The notes beneath the pieces are model-generated. The model was given only the letters and a program-made list of their open reading frames with translations. It was not told the DNA's origin and searched no databases. Made by a program: the position numbers and the translations under genes. A stretch of 64,000 nt of DNA from the NCBI RefSeq assembly GCF_004375085.3, contig NZ_SNAQ03000003.1:1-64000 (forward strand). The letters are read 5' to 3'. Of this stretch, positions 43,785-53,500 are shown piece by piece (the stretch's first letter is position 1; every line of letters starts with the position of its first letter). The DNA comes from Lewinella sp. W8. GTDB lineage: Bacteria; Bacteroidota; Bacteroidia; Chitinophagales; Saprospiraceae.

Positions 43785-46700
43785 ATGAATTTTAACCTAC
43801 GCGCCCTTTTACCTTTGGTCGCTTGTTGTTTACTGGCAACCATCCTTTCTGCGCAAGAAGCTCCCCCCATCTATGTGGAAGTTGAAGTTCAACTTCCTAC
43901 CACACAAGCTGCAGAATATCTGGAGTCCCTGGAATTGGATACGGACCACTTCCATCCTCACGTTGGTCTCAATAAACTCGTTATTCCAGAGACTGATATT
44001 CCTAAGCTCCAGGCGAGTGTGCTCGACTACGAAGTGACGGTCAAGGATATGGCCTTCTTCATTGAGCAGAGGAACCTCCTGGACATGGCCAAGTATAACC
44101 CCAATGCCCCGGACCAAAAGTCAGCGACGGCGGGCTTTGAACTTGGTAGTATGGGTGGATTCTACACCTTTGATGAACTGATTGCCCAATTGGACGAGAT
44201 GCGTAGTCTCTATCCAAGTCTGATTACGGAGAAGTTTAGCATCGGTACTACCGCTCAAGGCCGAACCATCTGGGCGGTCAAGATCTCCGATAATCCTTCA
44301 GTTGATGAATCCTCATCGGAAGCAGTGTTCTACGTTGATGCCCTGCATCACGCCCGTGAGCCGGCATCTGGAGCGACGGTGATCAATTATATGTTCCACC
44401 TTTTAGAAAACTACGGTTCTGATCCAGAATTGACATATTTGGTCAACAATCGGGAAATTTATTTCGTACCCTGTGTCAATCCAGATGGTTATGTTTACAA
44501 TGAACAAACCAACCCTAATGGTGGTGGTTTCTGGCGGAAAAACCGTCGGGTAAACTCAGGAAGCTCTTGCCGGGGCGTAGATATCAACCGGAACTACGAT
44601 ACCGATTGGGGGGGGAGTGGTTCAAGCAGTAACCCCTGCTCGGATTCCTACCGTGGCCCTTCGGTATTCTCAGAGTTGGAGTCCCAAGCCGTGCGTGATT
44701 TTGTGAACGCTGTGCAGCCTTCAATTGCCTACACTACGCATACTTCTGGTGGTTACTGGTTAGGGCCCGACTTTAGCAATGGTCAGCAAGAATTTGCGAT
44801 CCATGCGGAAGTCATGGCGGAGGCAATGAGCATAAATGAATACATCCACGGCGATGCTGACGTGATTCTTGGTTACGCTAGCGGAACGACTCAGAACTGG
44901 ATATATGAAGCTACGGGTGCCCTAACCTGGACGCCCGAGATAGGCGAAACCGGATTTTGGCCCAGTATACCGGAAATTATTCCTCTGGTGAATGAGCAAC
45001 TCTTGGCGTACGAACACGCTACCTGGGTGGCGGGGGCTTACGCTGATTTCCAGGGCTTCCAAGTGCTGAACGGCTCCAGCCTTTCCAGCGCAGATAACCT
45101 TGAACTTGGTGTTGAGATCTTCAATAAAGGACTCTCCCGTACGGCTAACAACGTTCAGGTGACACTGACCACGGACAATCCCGGCGTTACGGCAGTGGTA
45201 GGTTCTCAGTCTTACGGCAACATCGCTTCCCGGGCCAAGGTATCTAACTCCACACCGTTTGAGTTTAGCGTCGGTGCCGGCGTTCCCGCAGGTACGGTGG
45301 TAACCTTCTTCGTTGAAGTTACCCAGGACGGTGTAACCTCAAATTCTGACAGCTTCTCCGTAACCGTTGGGGAACGAAATGTTCTGTTTAGCGACGACGC
45401 GGAAGGAGGGAACGGAAACTGGGTAAACCAGGGTTCTGGTACTACTTGGCAGGCCTCCAATGAAGATACCTATACGGGTAACAACTGCTTTGTTGATTCT
45501 CGATTGAGTCATACTTCCAGTAGCCAAAACCGGGCGTTTGCCATGAACAGCTCCGTTTCTCTTGCGGGTACTTCTAACCCCCGACTTGAATTTGCCGCAA
45601 AGTGGCAAGGACATAGAACAACCGATTACATACGGCTTCAAATTAGTACGAATGGGGGGAGTTCATGGTCAACAATTGGTACAAATTCTACCTCAGACAT
45701 AAGTGGGTCGCCCGCCTTCCGGGAAAACGAAAATTGGACCTGGCAGGACGTTGATCTTTCCGCTTATGCTGGTCAGTCGGTCCGCTTTCGCTTTTGGTCA
45801 ATTTCATCTGGCGGACTTCGTCCAGATGGGTTTTATTTTGATGCCTTCAGAATTGTTGATTATTCTACTCCACCGGCCTGCGCCGTTTCGGGCTCCATCG
45901 TTAATGAGAATTGTGATGGCCAGGGAACGGTAAACACCGCGGATGACGTGTATACCATTACCGTTACAGCTACGGTTACCAATGGTAGCGGCGCTTACGA
46001 CCTCCTGGTCAATGGCTCCCAAGTTGCGGCCAACCGTCCTTCAGGATCGAATACTTCCTTCACGCGCCCTGCGGATGGAAATACGGTAAACATCAGTTTC
46101 CGGGATGCCAGTGATAACAGTTGCGTTTCGGGAACGATCACTTCCAGCCCCCTGGTTACCTGTAGCCCCCCTCCACCTACATGTGAGGTAACGGGCAGCA
46201 TTACCAACGAGAGCTGTGACGGGCAGGGCACCGTGAATACCTCCGATGATATTTACATCATTTCGGTTTCCGCTATGGTTACCAATGGCAGCGGTGCCTA
46301 CGACGTATTGGTTGACGGGACCGAGGTTCAGGGAAACGTAGCTTCCGGCACTGGCACGAGTTTCACCCTGCCGGCCTCTGGAACGACCGCAAACGTAACC
46401 TTCCGCGACGCGACGGACAATGGCTGTGTATCTGCTACGAGTACCACCAGTGTACTAAGCACCTGTAGCCCGCCACCTCCCGTATGTAGCGTAACGGGTA
46501 GCATCATGAACGAAAGCTGCGACGGCCAGGGTACGGTTAACACGGCCGATGATGTATACACCATTACGGTATCCGCCACGGTAGCTAACGGCAGCGGCGC
46601 CTACGACGTATTGGTAGACGGTACCGAGGTTCAGGCCAACGTGACCTCCGGCACCAGCACCAGCTTTACCCTGCCCGCTTCCGGTACGACGGCAGAAGTT

Positions 46701-49700
46701 ACCTTCCGCGACGCGACGGATAATGGCTGTGTATCAGGCACCAGCACCACCAGTATCCTCAGTACTTGTAGCCCACCACCCCCCTGTGTGGTTTCTGGTT
46801 TCATCGTTAATGAAATCTGTGATGGCCAGAATACTGCTGCCACGGGAGACGACATTTACACCATCACCGTAAACGCTACGGTCGCTAATGGCAGCGGTGC
46901 CTACGATGTATTAGTTGACGGCAGCCAAGTGGTCGCTAATGTATCCTCTGGTTCCAACACCAGCTTCACGGTTCCTGCTTCTGGATCCAGCGTTGCCGTT
47001 ACCTTCCGGGATGCTTCGGATAATGGCTGCGTTTCTTCCGCCGTCAACAGCTCCACTCTGGTGAGCTGCAGCCCCAGCTGTTCGGACGGAATCCAAAACG
47101 GGCAGGAAACCGGCGTAGATTGTGGCGGTCCGGAATGTAGTGCCTGTCCTACGGTTGGCTTCCAGTTTGAGCGGGGAACAGTAACGGCCAGCAATGGGTG
47201 GATCAGTGTGCCCCTCAGTAACTCCTACAATTCAATGGTTGTAGTGGCTACTCCGGTGTTACCCAACAATTCTACTACTCCCGTAGTAACCCGAGTACGT
47301 AACGCAAGCGGAAGTTCATTTGAACTCAGGGTACAGAATCCCTCCAATGCTTCCATCGGATCCTACCTGGTACACTACGTCGTAGTGGAAGAAGGTGTTT
47401 ACACGGTAGCTAATGACGGCATCAAGCTTGAAGCTGTCAAAACAGTTGAAAGCGTTACCTCTCGAAAAAATGGCTGGTCGCTTCAGAGCAAATCCTACCA
47501 GCAATCCTACTCTAGTCCAGTAGTACTTGGTCAGGTAATGACCGCTAATGACAATGACTGGTCCGTATTTTGGGCCGCTTCCGGATCGTCCAGAACAACG
47601 CCTCCGACGAGCTCTTCCTTCTCTGCGGGTAAGCACGTAGGGGAAGATTCTGACATTACGCGCGCATCAGAAACCATCGGTTACATCGTGATTGAAGCCG
47701 GTACTGGTACTATTCAGGGTACGGAGTATATCGCTGGCGTCGGGTCGGATATCGTGCGTGGACCATCAAACTCCTCTAACGGTTATACCTATGGCCTGAG
47801 TGGACTCAGTACTACTTCTGCGGCCGTAGCCAGTGTGGCAGCACTAGACGGCGGTGACGGTGGTTGGCCAGTACTATTTGGCGGAAACCCCTTCACTTCT
47901 TCTTCGCTGACCCTGTCCTTTGATGAAGACCAGATTGCTGACTCCGAGCGTTCTCATACCACGGAACAAGTAGCCATCTGGGCATTTGGTACTACTGCTG
48001 GTCCTCCTGCTTGTACGGTTTCAGGGTCAATCGTTAGTGAAAGCTGCGATGGACAGGGAACGGTGAATACCGCAGATGATACTTATGACATTACCGTAAC
48101 GGCTACTGTTTCTAACGGTAGTGGTGCCTACGATGTGTTGGTCGACGGTAATGAAGTAGCCGCGAACCGGCCTTCTGGATCAAATGCGACGATTACCGTC
48201 TCTGCTGATGGCGGAACGGTGGACATTAGTTTCCGCGATGCCGCTGACAACAGCTGTGTTTCTGGAACAATTACTTCAAGTACACTATCAACCTGTAGCC
48301 CGCCACCTTGTAGCATCACCGGTAATATTGATAGTGAGGATTGTGATGGACAAGGAACGGTAGATACCGCAGATGATATTTACACCATTACCGTTTCGGC
48401 TACAGTATCTAACGGTAGCGGAGCTTATGATGTATTGGTTGACGGCTCTGAGGTGGTAGCAAACGTAGCCTCTGGAACGAGCACAAACATCACGCTTCCA
48501 GCTTCGAGCACCACTGCTGATATCACCTTCCGTGATGCTTCTAACGATGGCTGTGTATCTGGTACCAGTACCACTAGCGTGCTGAGTACCTGTAGCCCGC
48601 CGCCACCGACCTGTGATGTTTCCGGCAGTATTATCAGTGAAAGTTGCAATGGACAGAATACGGTCTCAACGGCGGATGATGTCTACACGATTACGGTAAT
48701 TGCCACGGTAGCAAATGGAAGCGGTTCTTATGACGTACTGGTGAATGGAGCCCAGGTAGTCGGAGGGGTAGCTTCCGGTACTAGCACAAACTTTACGACT
48801 GCTGCTTCCGGTGGCGCTGTGGCGATTTCCTTCCGGGATGCTATTGACGGTAGTTGTGTTTCTAGCATCATTACCTCTTCTCCCTTATCAAGCTGTAGCC
48901 CAACTTGTGGCGACGGTATCCAGAACGGCCAGGAGACGGGCGTCGACTGCGGTGGCCCCGATTGTGCCGCCTGTCCTACCTGTGACGACGGTATCCAGAA
49001 CGGTAACGAAACGGGCGTCGATTGTGGTGGCCCCGATTGTGCCGCTTGTCCCATATCATATTGTGGTTCTCAGGGTAACAGCACTAACTACGAATTCATT
49101 CAGTCAGTGACCTTCAACGGCCAGACGAACAACTCCGGAAACAACGGGGGATACGCTGACTTCACTAGTATTATCTTCAATGCTGATCGCGGTGAATCGG
49201 TACCCATTAGCCTGACGCCTGGTTTCAACGGAAGCTCGTACAATGAGTTCTGGACGGTCTTCATCGATTACAATGCGGATGGTGACTTCTCCGATAATGG
49301 TGAAGTTGTTTTCCAGAGCGCAGGATCCAATACCCGCACCGGGAATATTCTCATCCCAAGCGGAGCTGTCTTAGGGAATACCCGGGTACGGATTTCTATG
49401 CAGTGGAATGCCTACGTTGGTAGTAGCTGTGGTTCCTTCACTTACGGTGAAGTAGAAGACTACACGATCAACATCAGCAGCAGTGGAGCGAGACTGGAGC
49501 GTGAGGAAAATAGCTTCCTGGACGCTTATGCGGACGATGGACCTCCAGTGCTGGAGCTTTTCCCGAACCCCGCTCAAGAGTCCATCAATTTAAAAGTGAA
49601 CGGAAATTTCCAATCCGTCGATAATGTTTCCATCGATATTGTTGGTGCAGATGGACGCCTCGTGAAGCATCTGGAACAAACCTCATTCTTCCGCGGCGAT

Positions 49701-49802
49701 CAACTAAATATTGACCTGAGTAACCTCAAAGCCGGTGTTTACATCATGTTGATCAAGGGAGATGGCTACCAGGAAAGCTTGCGGTTTATTCGTAGGCAGT
49801 AA
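43785..49802 (+). CDS. Very large secreted zinc carboxypeptidase (M14) with repeats and T9SS sorting domain
   Basis: A 2005-residue mosaic. The start at 43785 gives signal MNFNLRALLPLVACCLLATILSAQ. Residues about 120-420 are an M14 carboxypeptidase: zinc ligands His189 and Glu192 in HHAREP, then PCVNPDGYVY, DINRNYDTD and the catalytic region WTPEIGETGF. A MAM-like sandwich (about 535-695) follows. Four cysteine-bounded repeats of about 100 residues occupy 45.88-47.08 kb. After a CDDGIQNGxETGVDCGGP-type Cys motif and another sandwich, three more repeats lie at 48.01-48.90 kb. Two more Cys motifs, a GEVED-type domain and the T9SS type A tail (LELFPNPAQESINLKV..) end it. It is probably a cell-surface or secreted peptidase. 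Confidence 0.9.
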   Translation: MNFNLRALLPLVACCLLATILSAQEAPPIYVEVEVQLPTTQAAEYLESLELDTDHFHPHVGLNKLVIPETDIPKLQASVLDYEVTVKDMAFFIEQRNLLDMAKYNPNAPDQKSATAGFELGSMGGFYTFDELIAQLDEMRSLYPSLITEKFSIGTTAQGRTIWAVKISDNPSVDESSSEAVFYVDALHHAREPASGATVINYMFHLLENYGSDPELTYLVNNREIYFVPCVNPDGYVYNEQTNPNGGGFWRKNRRVNSGSSCRGVDINRNYDTDWGGSGSSSNPCSDSYRGPSVFSELESQAVRDFVNAVQPSIAYTTHTSGGYWLGPDFSNGQQEFAIHAEVMAEAMSINEYIHGDADVILGYASGTTQNWIYEATGALTWTPEIGETGFWPSIPEIIPLVNEQLLAYEHATWVAGAYADFQGFQVLNGSSLSSADNLELGVEIFNKGLSRTANNVQVTLTTDNPGVTAVVGSQSYGNIASRAKVSNSTPFEFSVGAGVPAGTVVTFFVEVTQDGVTSNSDSFSVTVGERNVLFSDDAEGGNGNWVNQGSGTTWQASNEDTYTGNNCFVDSRLSHTSSSQNRAFAMNSSVSLAGTSNPRLEFAAKWQGHRTTDYIRLQISTNGGSSWSTIGTNSTSDISGSPAFRENENWTWQDVDLSAYAGQSVRFRFWSISSGGLRPDGFYFDAFRIVDYSTPPACAVSGSIVNENCDGQGTVNTADDVYTITVTATVTNGSGAYDLLVNGSQVAANRPSGSNTSFTRPADGNTVNISFRDASDNSCVSGTITSSPLVTCSPPPPTCEVTGSITNESCDGQGTVNTSDDIYIISVSAMVTNGSGAYDVLVDGTEVQGNVASGTGTSFTLPASGTTANVTFRDATDNGCVSATSTTSVLSTCSPPPPVCSVTGSIMNESCDGQGTVNTADDVYTITVSATVANGSGAYDVLVDGTEVQANVTSGTSTSFTLPASGTTAEVTFRDATDNGCVSGTSTTSILSTCSPPPPCVVSGFIVNEICDGQNTAATGDDIYTITVNATVANGSGAYDVLVDGSQVVANVSSGSNTSFTVPASGSSVAVTFRDASDNGCVSSAVNSSTLVSCSPSCSDGIQNGQETGVDCGGPECSACPTVGFQFERGTVTASNGWISVPLSNSYNSMVVVATPVLPNNSTTPVVTRVRNASGSSFELRVQNPSNASIGSYLVHYVVVEEGVYTVANDGIKLEAVKTVESVTSRKNGWSLQSKSYQQSYSSPVVLGQVMTANDNDWSVFWAASGSSRTTPPTSSSFSAGKHVGEDSDITRASETIGYIVIEAGTGTIQGTEYIAGVGSDIVRGPSNSSNGYTYGLSGLSTTSAAVASVAALDGGDGGWPVLFGGNPFTSSSLTLSFDEDQIADSERSHTTEQVAIWAFGTTAGPPACTVSGSIVSESCDGQGTVNTADDTYDITVTATVSNGSGAYDVLVDGNEVAANRPSGSNATITVSADGGTVDISFRDAADNSCVSGTITSSTLSTCSPPPCSITGNIDSEDCDGQGTVDTADDIYTITVSATVSNGSGAYDVLVDGSEVVANVASGTSTNITLPASSTTADITFRDASNDGCVSGTSTTSVLSTCSPPPPTCDVSGSIISESCNGQNTVSTADDVYTITVIATVANGSGSYDVLVNGAQVVGGVASGTSTNFTTAASGGAVAISFRDAIDGSCVSSIITSSPLSSCSPTCGDGIQNGQETGVDCGGPDCAACPTCDDGIQNGNETGVDCGGPDCAACPISYCGSQGNSTNYEFIQSVTFNGQTNNSGNNGGYADFTSIIFNADRGESVPISLTPGFNGSSYNEFWTVFIDYNADGDFSDNGEVVFQSAGSNTRTGNILIPSGAVLGNTRVRISMQWNAYVGSSCGSFTYGEVEDYTINISSSGARLEREENSFLDAYADDGPPVLELFPNPAQESINLKVNGNFQSVDNVSIDIVGADGRLVKHLEQTSFFRGDQLNIDLSNLKAGVYIMLIKGDGYQESLRFIRRQ
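45876..47080 (+). repeat. Four tandem coding repeats of about 300 bp (block A)
   Basis: Repeats in the peptidase gene start near 45879, 46183, 46486 and 46787. Each encodes Cys-x-V/T-GSI-x-NE-x-CDGQ, then YTITV and NGSGAYD(V)LVDG, and ends in CSPPPP. Repeats 2 and 3 are most alike even at silent positions, suggesting recent duplication. The fold is probably an Ig-like sandwich with one disulfide. Confidence 0.88.
48010..48900 (+). repeat. Three tandem coding repeats of about 300 bp (block B)
   Basis: Same repeat family as block A, starting near 48013, 48310 and 48613. It is separated from block A by a CSDGIQNGQETGVDCGGP motif and a beta-sandwich (47.15-48.0 kb). Units show C..(V/I)(S/T)G, CDGQ, NGSGAYDVLV and CVS..STLSTCSP. 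Confidence 0.87.
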
Positions 49803-49826
49803 TTGATAATTAACCTTATTGCGAAG

Positions 49827-49867
49827 CTGGAGCCCTAGAGTACTCTAGGGCTCCAGTTTTTTTTTTT
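49827..49867 (+). terminator. Terminator of the peptidase gene
   Basis: Perfect 30-bp palindrome (arms CTGGAGCCCTAGAGT and ACTCTAGGGCTCCAG) at 49827-49856, followed by 11 T. It lies 25 bp after the stop codon. Confidence 0.95.
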
Positions 49868-50572
49868 GGAGTAGGGAAACATACGATCAATATCCTTGTG
49901 GCGTCTAGCTGACTTAGTACCAAGAATCCTCAGGGACTTTTGGGCTGCCCTTGGATAGCGATGCTAAGGCAAGAGCCTCGTAAATGTCAAGCAGCCTAAC
50001 GGTTTTTTTACGCAAAAAGCTGAATGTTAGCATCATTCGACTAGGTCAAGGTATTTTTGTTCCGTAATGTTCCAAACATTGTTTATCTTTGGTATACCCA
50101 GTTTTTACTGGATGTTTTTAATTGCATGAAAAATTAGACCTAAATTTCTCTCAAAAGCCTTTGTTGGCTCCCTAATTCTTTACGTGCGATTGTTTTATTC
50201 TAGTGACTTGTCACTAGGAGTATATGTGCTGTCCGAATTAGCGTTTTATGAAAGTCGACCCGACAAACCTGTCTAAAGGAGAGGAGTACCGTGCGGGTAC
50301 TCTCTCTCTTCCGGAGTTCAGCAATTCGCTTGACTGGGGCCTTTCCTTCTCTGTTCGTGGTTCAATTTGGCATGGTTTATCTTCTGAAGCAAGACCATCA
50401 CGGAGATCTCTACTTCTTATTCGCGGCATCATATTCGTGAACCTGGCAATAACCATGACTACATCGCTAAGGCTACATGTAGGCTATGAGTTGATCTGGT
50501 ACTATTGGGTGACCTTCATCCATGGCCATCGGTAGACCTGCTTTTGATCTTGAATTTTTGAGTTAACATCTT
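49868..50572. other. A/T-rich intergenic leader with a possible promoter
   Basis: About 700 bp without a gene I would defend. TATCTTTG at 50084-50091 fits a -7 element and would give a leader of about 480 bases. A small frame at 50248-50535 (95 codons) has no signal, domain or start support. A hairpin around 50282-50302 (AGTACC/GGTACT) lies in the leader. Confidence 0.5.
50084..50091 (+). promoter_or_regulatory. -7-like element upstream of the SdrD-like protein
   Basis: TATCTTTG matches TAnnTTTG. The nearest TTTTTG (50054-50059) is 24 bp upstream, rather long. It lies about 480 bp before the start codon. Confidence 0.35.
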
Positions 50573-53500
50573 ATGAAAAACAGAAGACCTAAACAAACAA
50601 TCAAAGGCCGGATGGGGAATACCTCATCCCGATGGCTGCTTTCTACGGGGATTTTACTATCCGTGTGGGGAATCGTAACTGGACTTCCAGCAACGAAATC
50701 AGGTGGTGACGCTCCCGAAAAGAGTGAAATTGCTACGGAGACGTCGGTAGTTTTCAACGATCCTAACGACATCTGCGTGTCCATTTTCCAGGACTTTGAC
50801 AGTGATGGTACTGATGACGGAACGGGCGAGCCTGGAATAGCGGGCCTAACCGTTACTGCCTACAGTAGCACCGGAGTCGCTACCGTTTTTGATGATGATG
50901 GGGGAGGAAATTATTCCTTTACGCCCGGCAATACGGACGAATACCGCGTTGAGGTAACTGGTTTACCCGCAGGCCTTGAGCCCAGTGTTGCGGGCTCAAC
51001 GACCGTTTTCTTTGGCTCACGGGGTGACAATATTCCCGTAGCCCTGCATCGTCCGGCAGAGTTTGTGAGCGGCTCCAATTTATTTTTAGCCACTCCGTGT
51101 TACGTTGATGGGCCATTGAACGGAAGCAACAGTAGTGGAGATGTACTGGTACTAACCAATGTGTCCCAACTAGCACCGGGGGTCGGAACGGTTAGTCCAA
51201 CTTCCTTCTACGTAGCCGAGCATCAAGAAATCGGTGCTACTATGGGAGTAGTTTATTCAGGAGCTTCGAACAGCATTTTTGCCGCCGCTTTTACCAAAAG
51301 GCACACTGCGTTCGGCCCAAGTGGTACGGGGGCCATTTATAAAATTGATCTCAATGGATCAGGTCCAATGCCTCCGATCTCCAATACTGGAGTATCAACC
51401 TTAGTAGATCTCAATGCACTATTCGGAGCGAATACCGCAGGGGCTAACCCTCACCCAAGTATTGCGGGTACGGACTTTGATCGTGATCGAGCTACCTACG
51501 ATGCCGTTGGTAAGGTCGGATTAGGCGGATTGAGTTACGATCCCGAAAATAATGTTTTGTGGACTATCAACCTTGCAGATCGCAGACTCTACGAAATACA
51601 ACTTGGTGGCACGGCGGTTAATCCCATGCCCCCCGTAGTGGGGGATATTTCTCGTTGGCCTGCAGGGGGTAATTTGACGGGGCTAACTGGATTGCCAGGA
51701 AATGCCGCCGCAAGAAACACTAACATTCGTCCCTTCGCCGTACAGTATTACCGAGGTAAGGTATATGTAGGGCTGGTGTCAACGGCCGAATCCACGGTAA
51801 CTTTTAACGCTTCGAATAGTACGGTATCCAATTTTGGTAATCGCAATGAGTTGGAAGGATTTGTGTACGAATTTGATCCTGTGACCGACCAGTTTAGACA
51901 AGTGCTGAGGTTTCCACTTAATTATGGCCGTAATTCAGCGATTGATTTTTGTAGCAATAATGCTGATGCTGAATTTAATCCCTGGACCCCCGTTTACGAT
52001 CGCGCAGGATTTCTCACCCGGCAAAATGCCACAATTGGAACCGGAAATCTTGCCGAACAATCTTACCCACAACCCCAAATTGCGGACATCGAATTTATGG
52101 AGGATGGTCGAATGGTTGTCGGCATCCGGGATCGTTTTGCGGACCAGCATGGCTACCTAAAGCTTCCCCCAAATCCAAATGCAGCCACGGGGGCTAATAC
52201 ACGTTTTACTGCTGATGGAGGGGGGGATATCCTGGTGGCATCACCGAACATTTCTCTCAATGACGGCACTTTCGTGATAGAGAATAATTCGTCGAACGGT
52301 ACCAACGGAGCTCCCTTCGGCCCAACCTTTGGAGCCGGCCGTGGAGAGGGCCCCGGCGGTGGAGAATTTTTCTTTGGAGATCGTTACCGTCCAACCAACG
52401 CGCCACCAGATGGCCCCACCCGGCCTGGATGTAGTACGGACGTGAATGACGTTGATCCCGCTCCGCCGTGGCAAAACCGTGAACAGGGGCATGATGAGGT
52501 TAGTCTCGGGGGCGCGTTTATCTACAGCGGACGAGAAAGGGTAGTAATGTCCGCGTACGACCCATTAGAGGACTGGAACTTCTTTAATAATGCGGGTATG
52601 ATTGAGATGTCCTCTACGGATGGCAGTCGTCTCAGAGCGCTGCAGATTTATGCTTCCACTCCTGGTTCGGGTACCTTTGCAAAAGGCAATGGTTTGGGTG
52701 ACGTGATTGGCGTTGGAGGAGGCGCACCCATTGAGGTTGGTAACCGCTTGTGGGTAGACGCCAATGAGAACGGCCGTCAGGACCCTGGCGAGAACGGGAT
52801 CAATGGAGTATTGGTCGAGCTTTTCAAAGAAACGAGTCCAGGGAATTTTACCAAGGTTGCCGAGACGACCACTGCATCGGATCCCGTACAGGGAAATGGC
52901 TTCTTCGTTTTCAGCACCGACGATGACGGTGCGCAGACCTGGTTAAATGGTTTCACGGAGGTGCAAGCGGAAATGAGTTATGAGATTCGCATCTCCCTTG
53001 CCTCCATCCAGGCCGTTGATAATACGGTCTCCGCCTTTACCACTCAAGATTATGATGTTGGTGAAACGACCAACGATCGCAAGACAGACTTGAATGACTC
53101 CGATGCTTCCTCGACGGGAGTGATTGCCTTCAGAACTGGCCTTCCGGGCCAAAACAACCATACCCTAGATATGGGCGTGGTGCAGGCAATGCCGTGCACA
53201 ATCACGGTTAACAGCGCCACACCGAGTGTATGTGATCCAGGTACGAATACCTACTCCCTGACCGTATCGGTCACCTACGCCAACGCACCGGCGGGCGAAG
53301 ATATCGAAATTACCACGGATAATGGAGGTAGCCAGACCTTTACTCCCGCAGGTACGGATGGTACCGAAAGCTTTGTGCTCACCAGCCTCACTAGTGACGG
53401 GGTTATGGACATTGACGTAACGGCCAACTATGCAACGACAACGGGTTGTTCGGATGAATTGGAAGACGCCTACACGGCTCCGATGGACTGCACGCCTTGT

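Noticed and set aside
50248-50535. 95-codon plus-strand frame in the leader of the SdrD-like gene
   Set aside because: No signal peptide, domain or promoter at a fitting distance; composition like the surrounding untranslated DNA.
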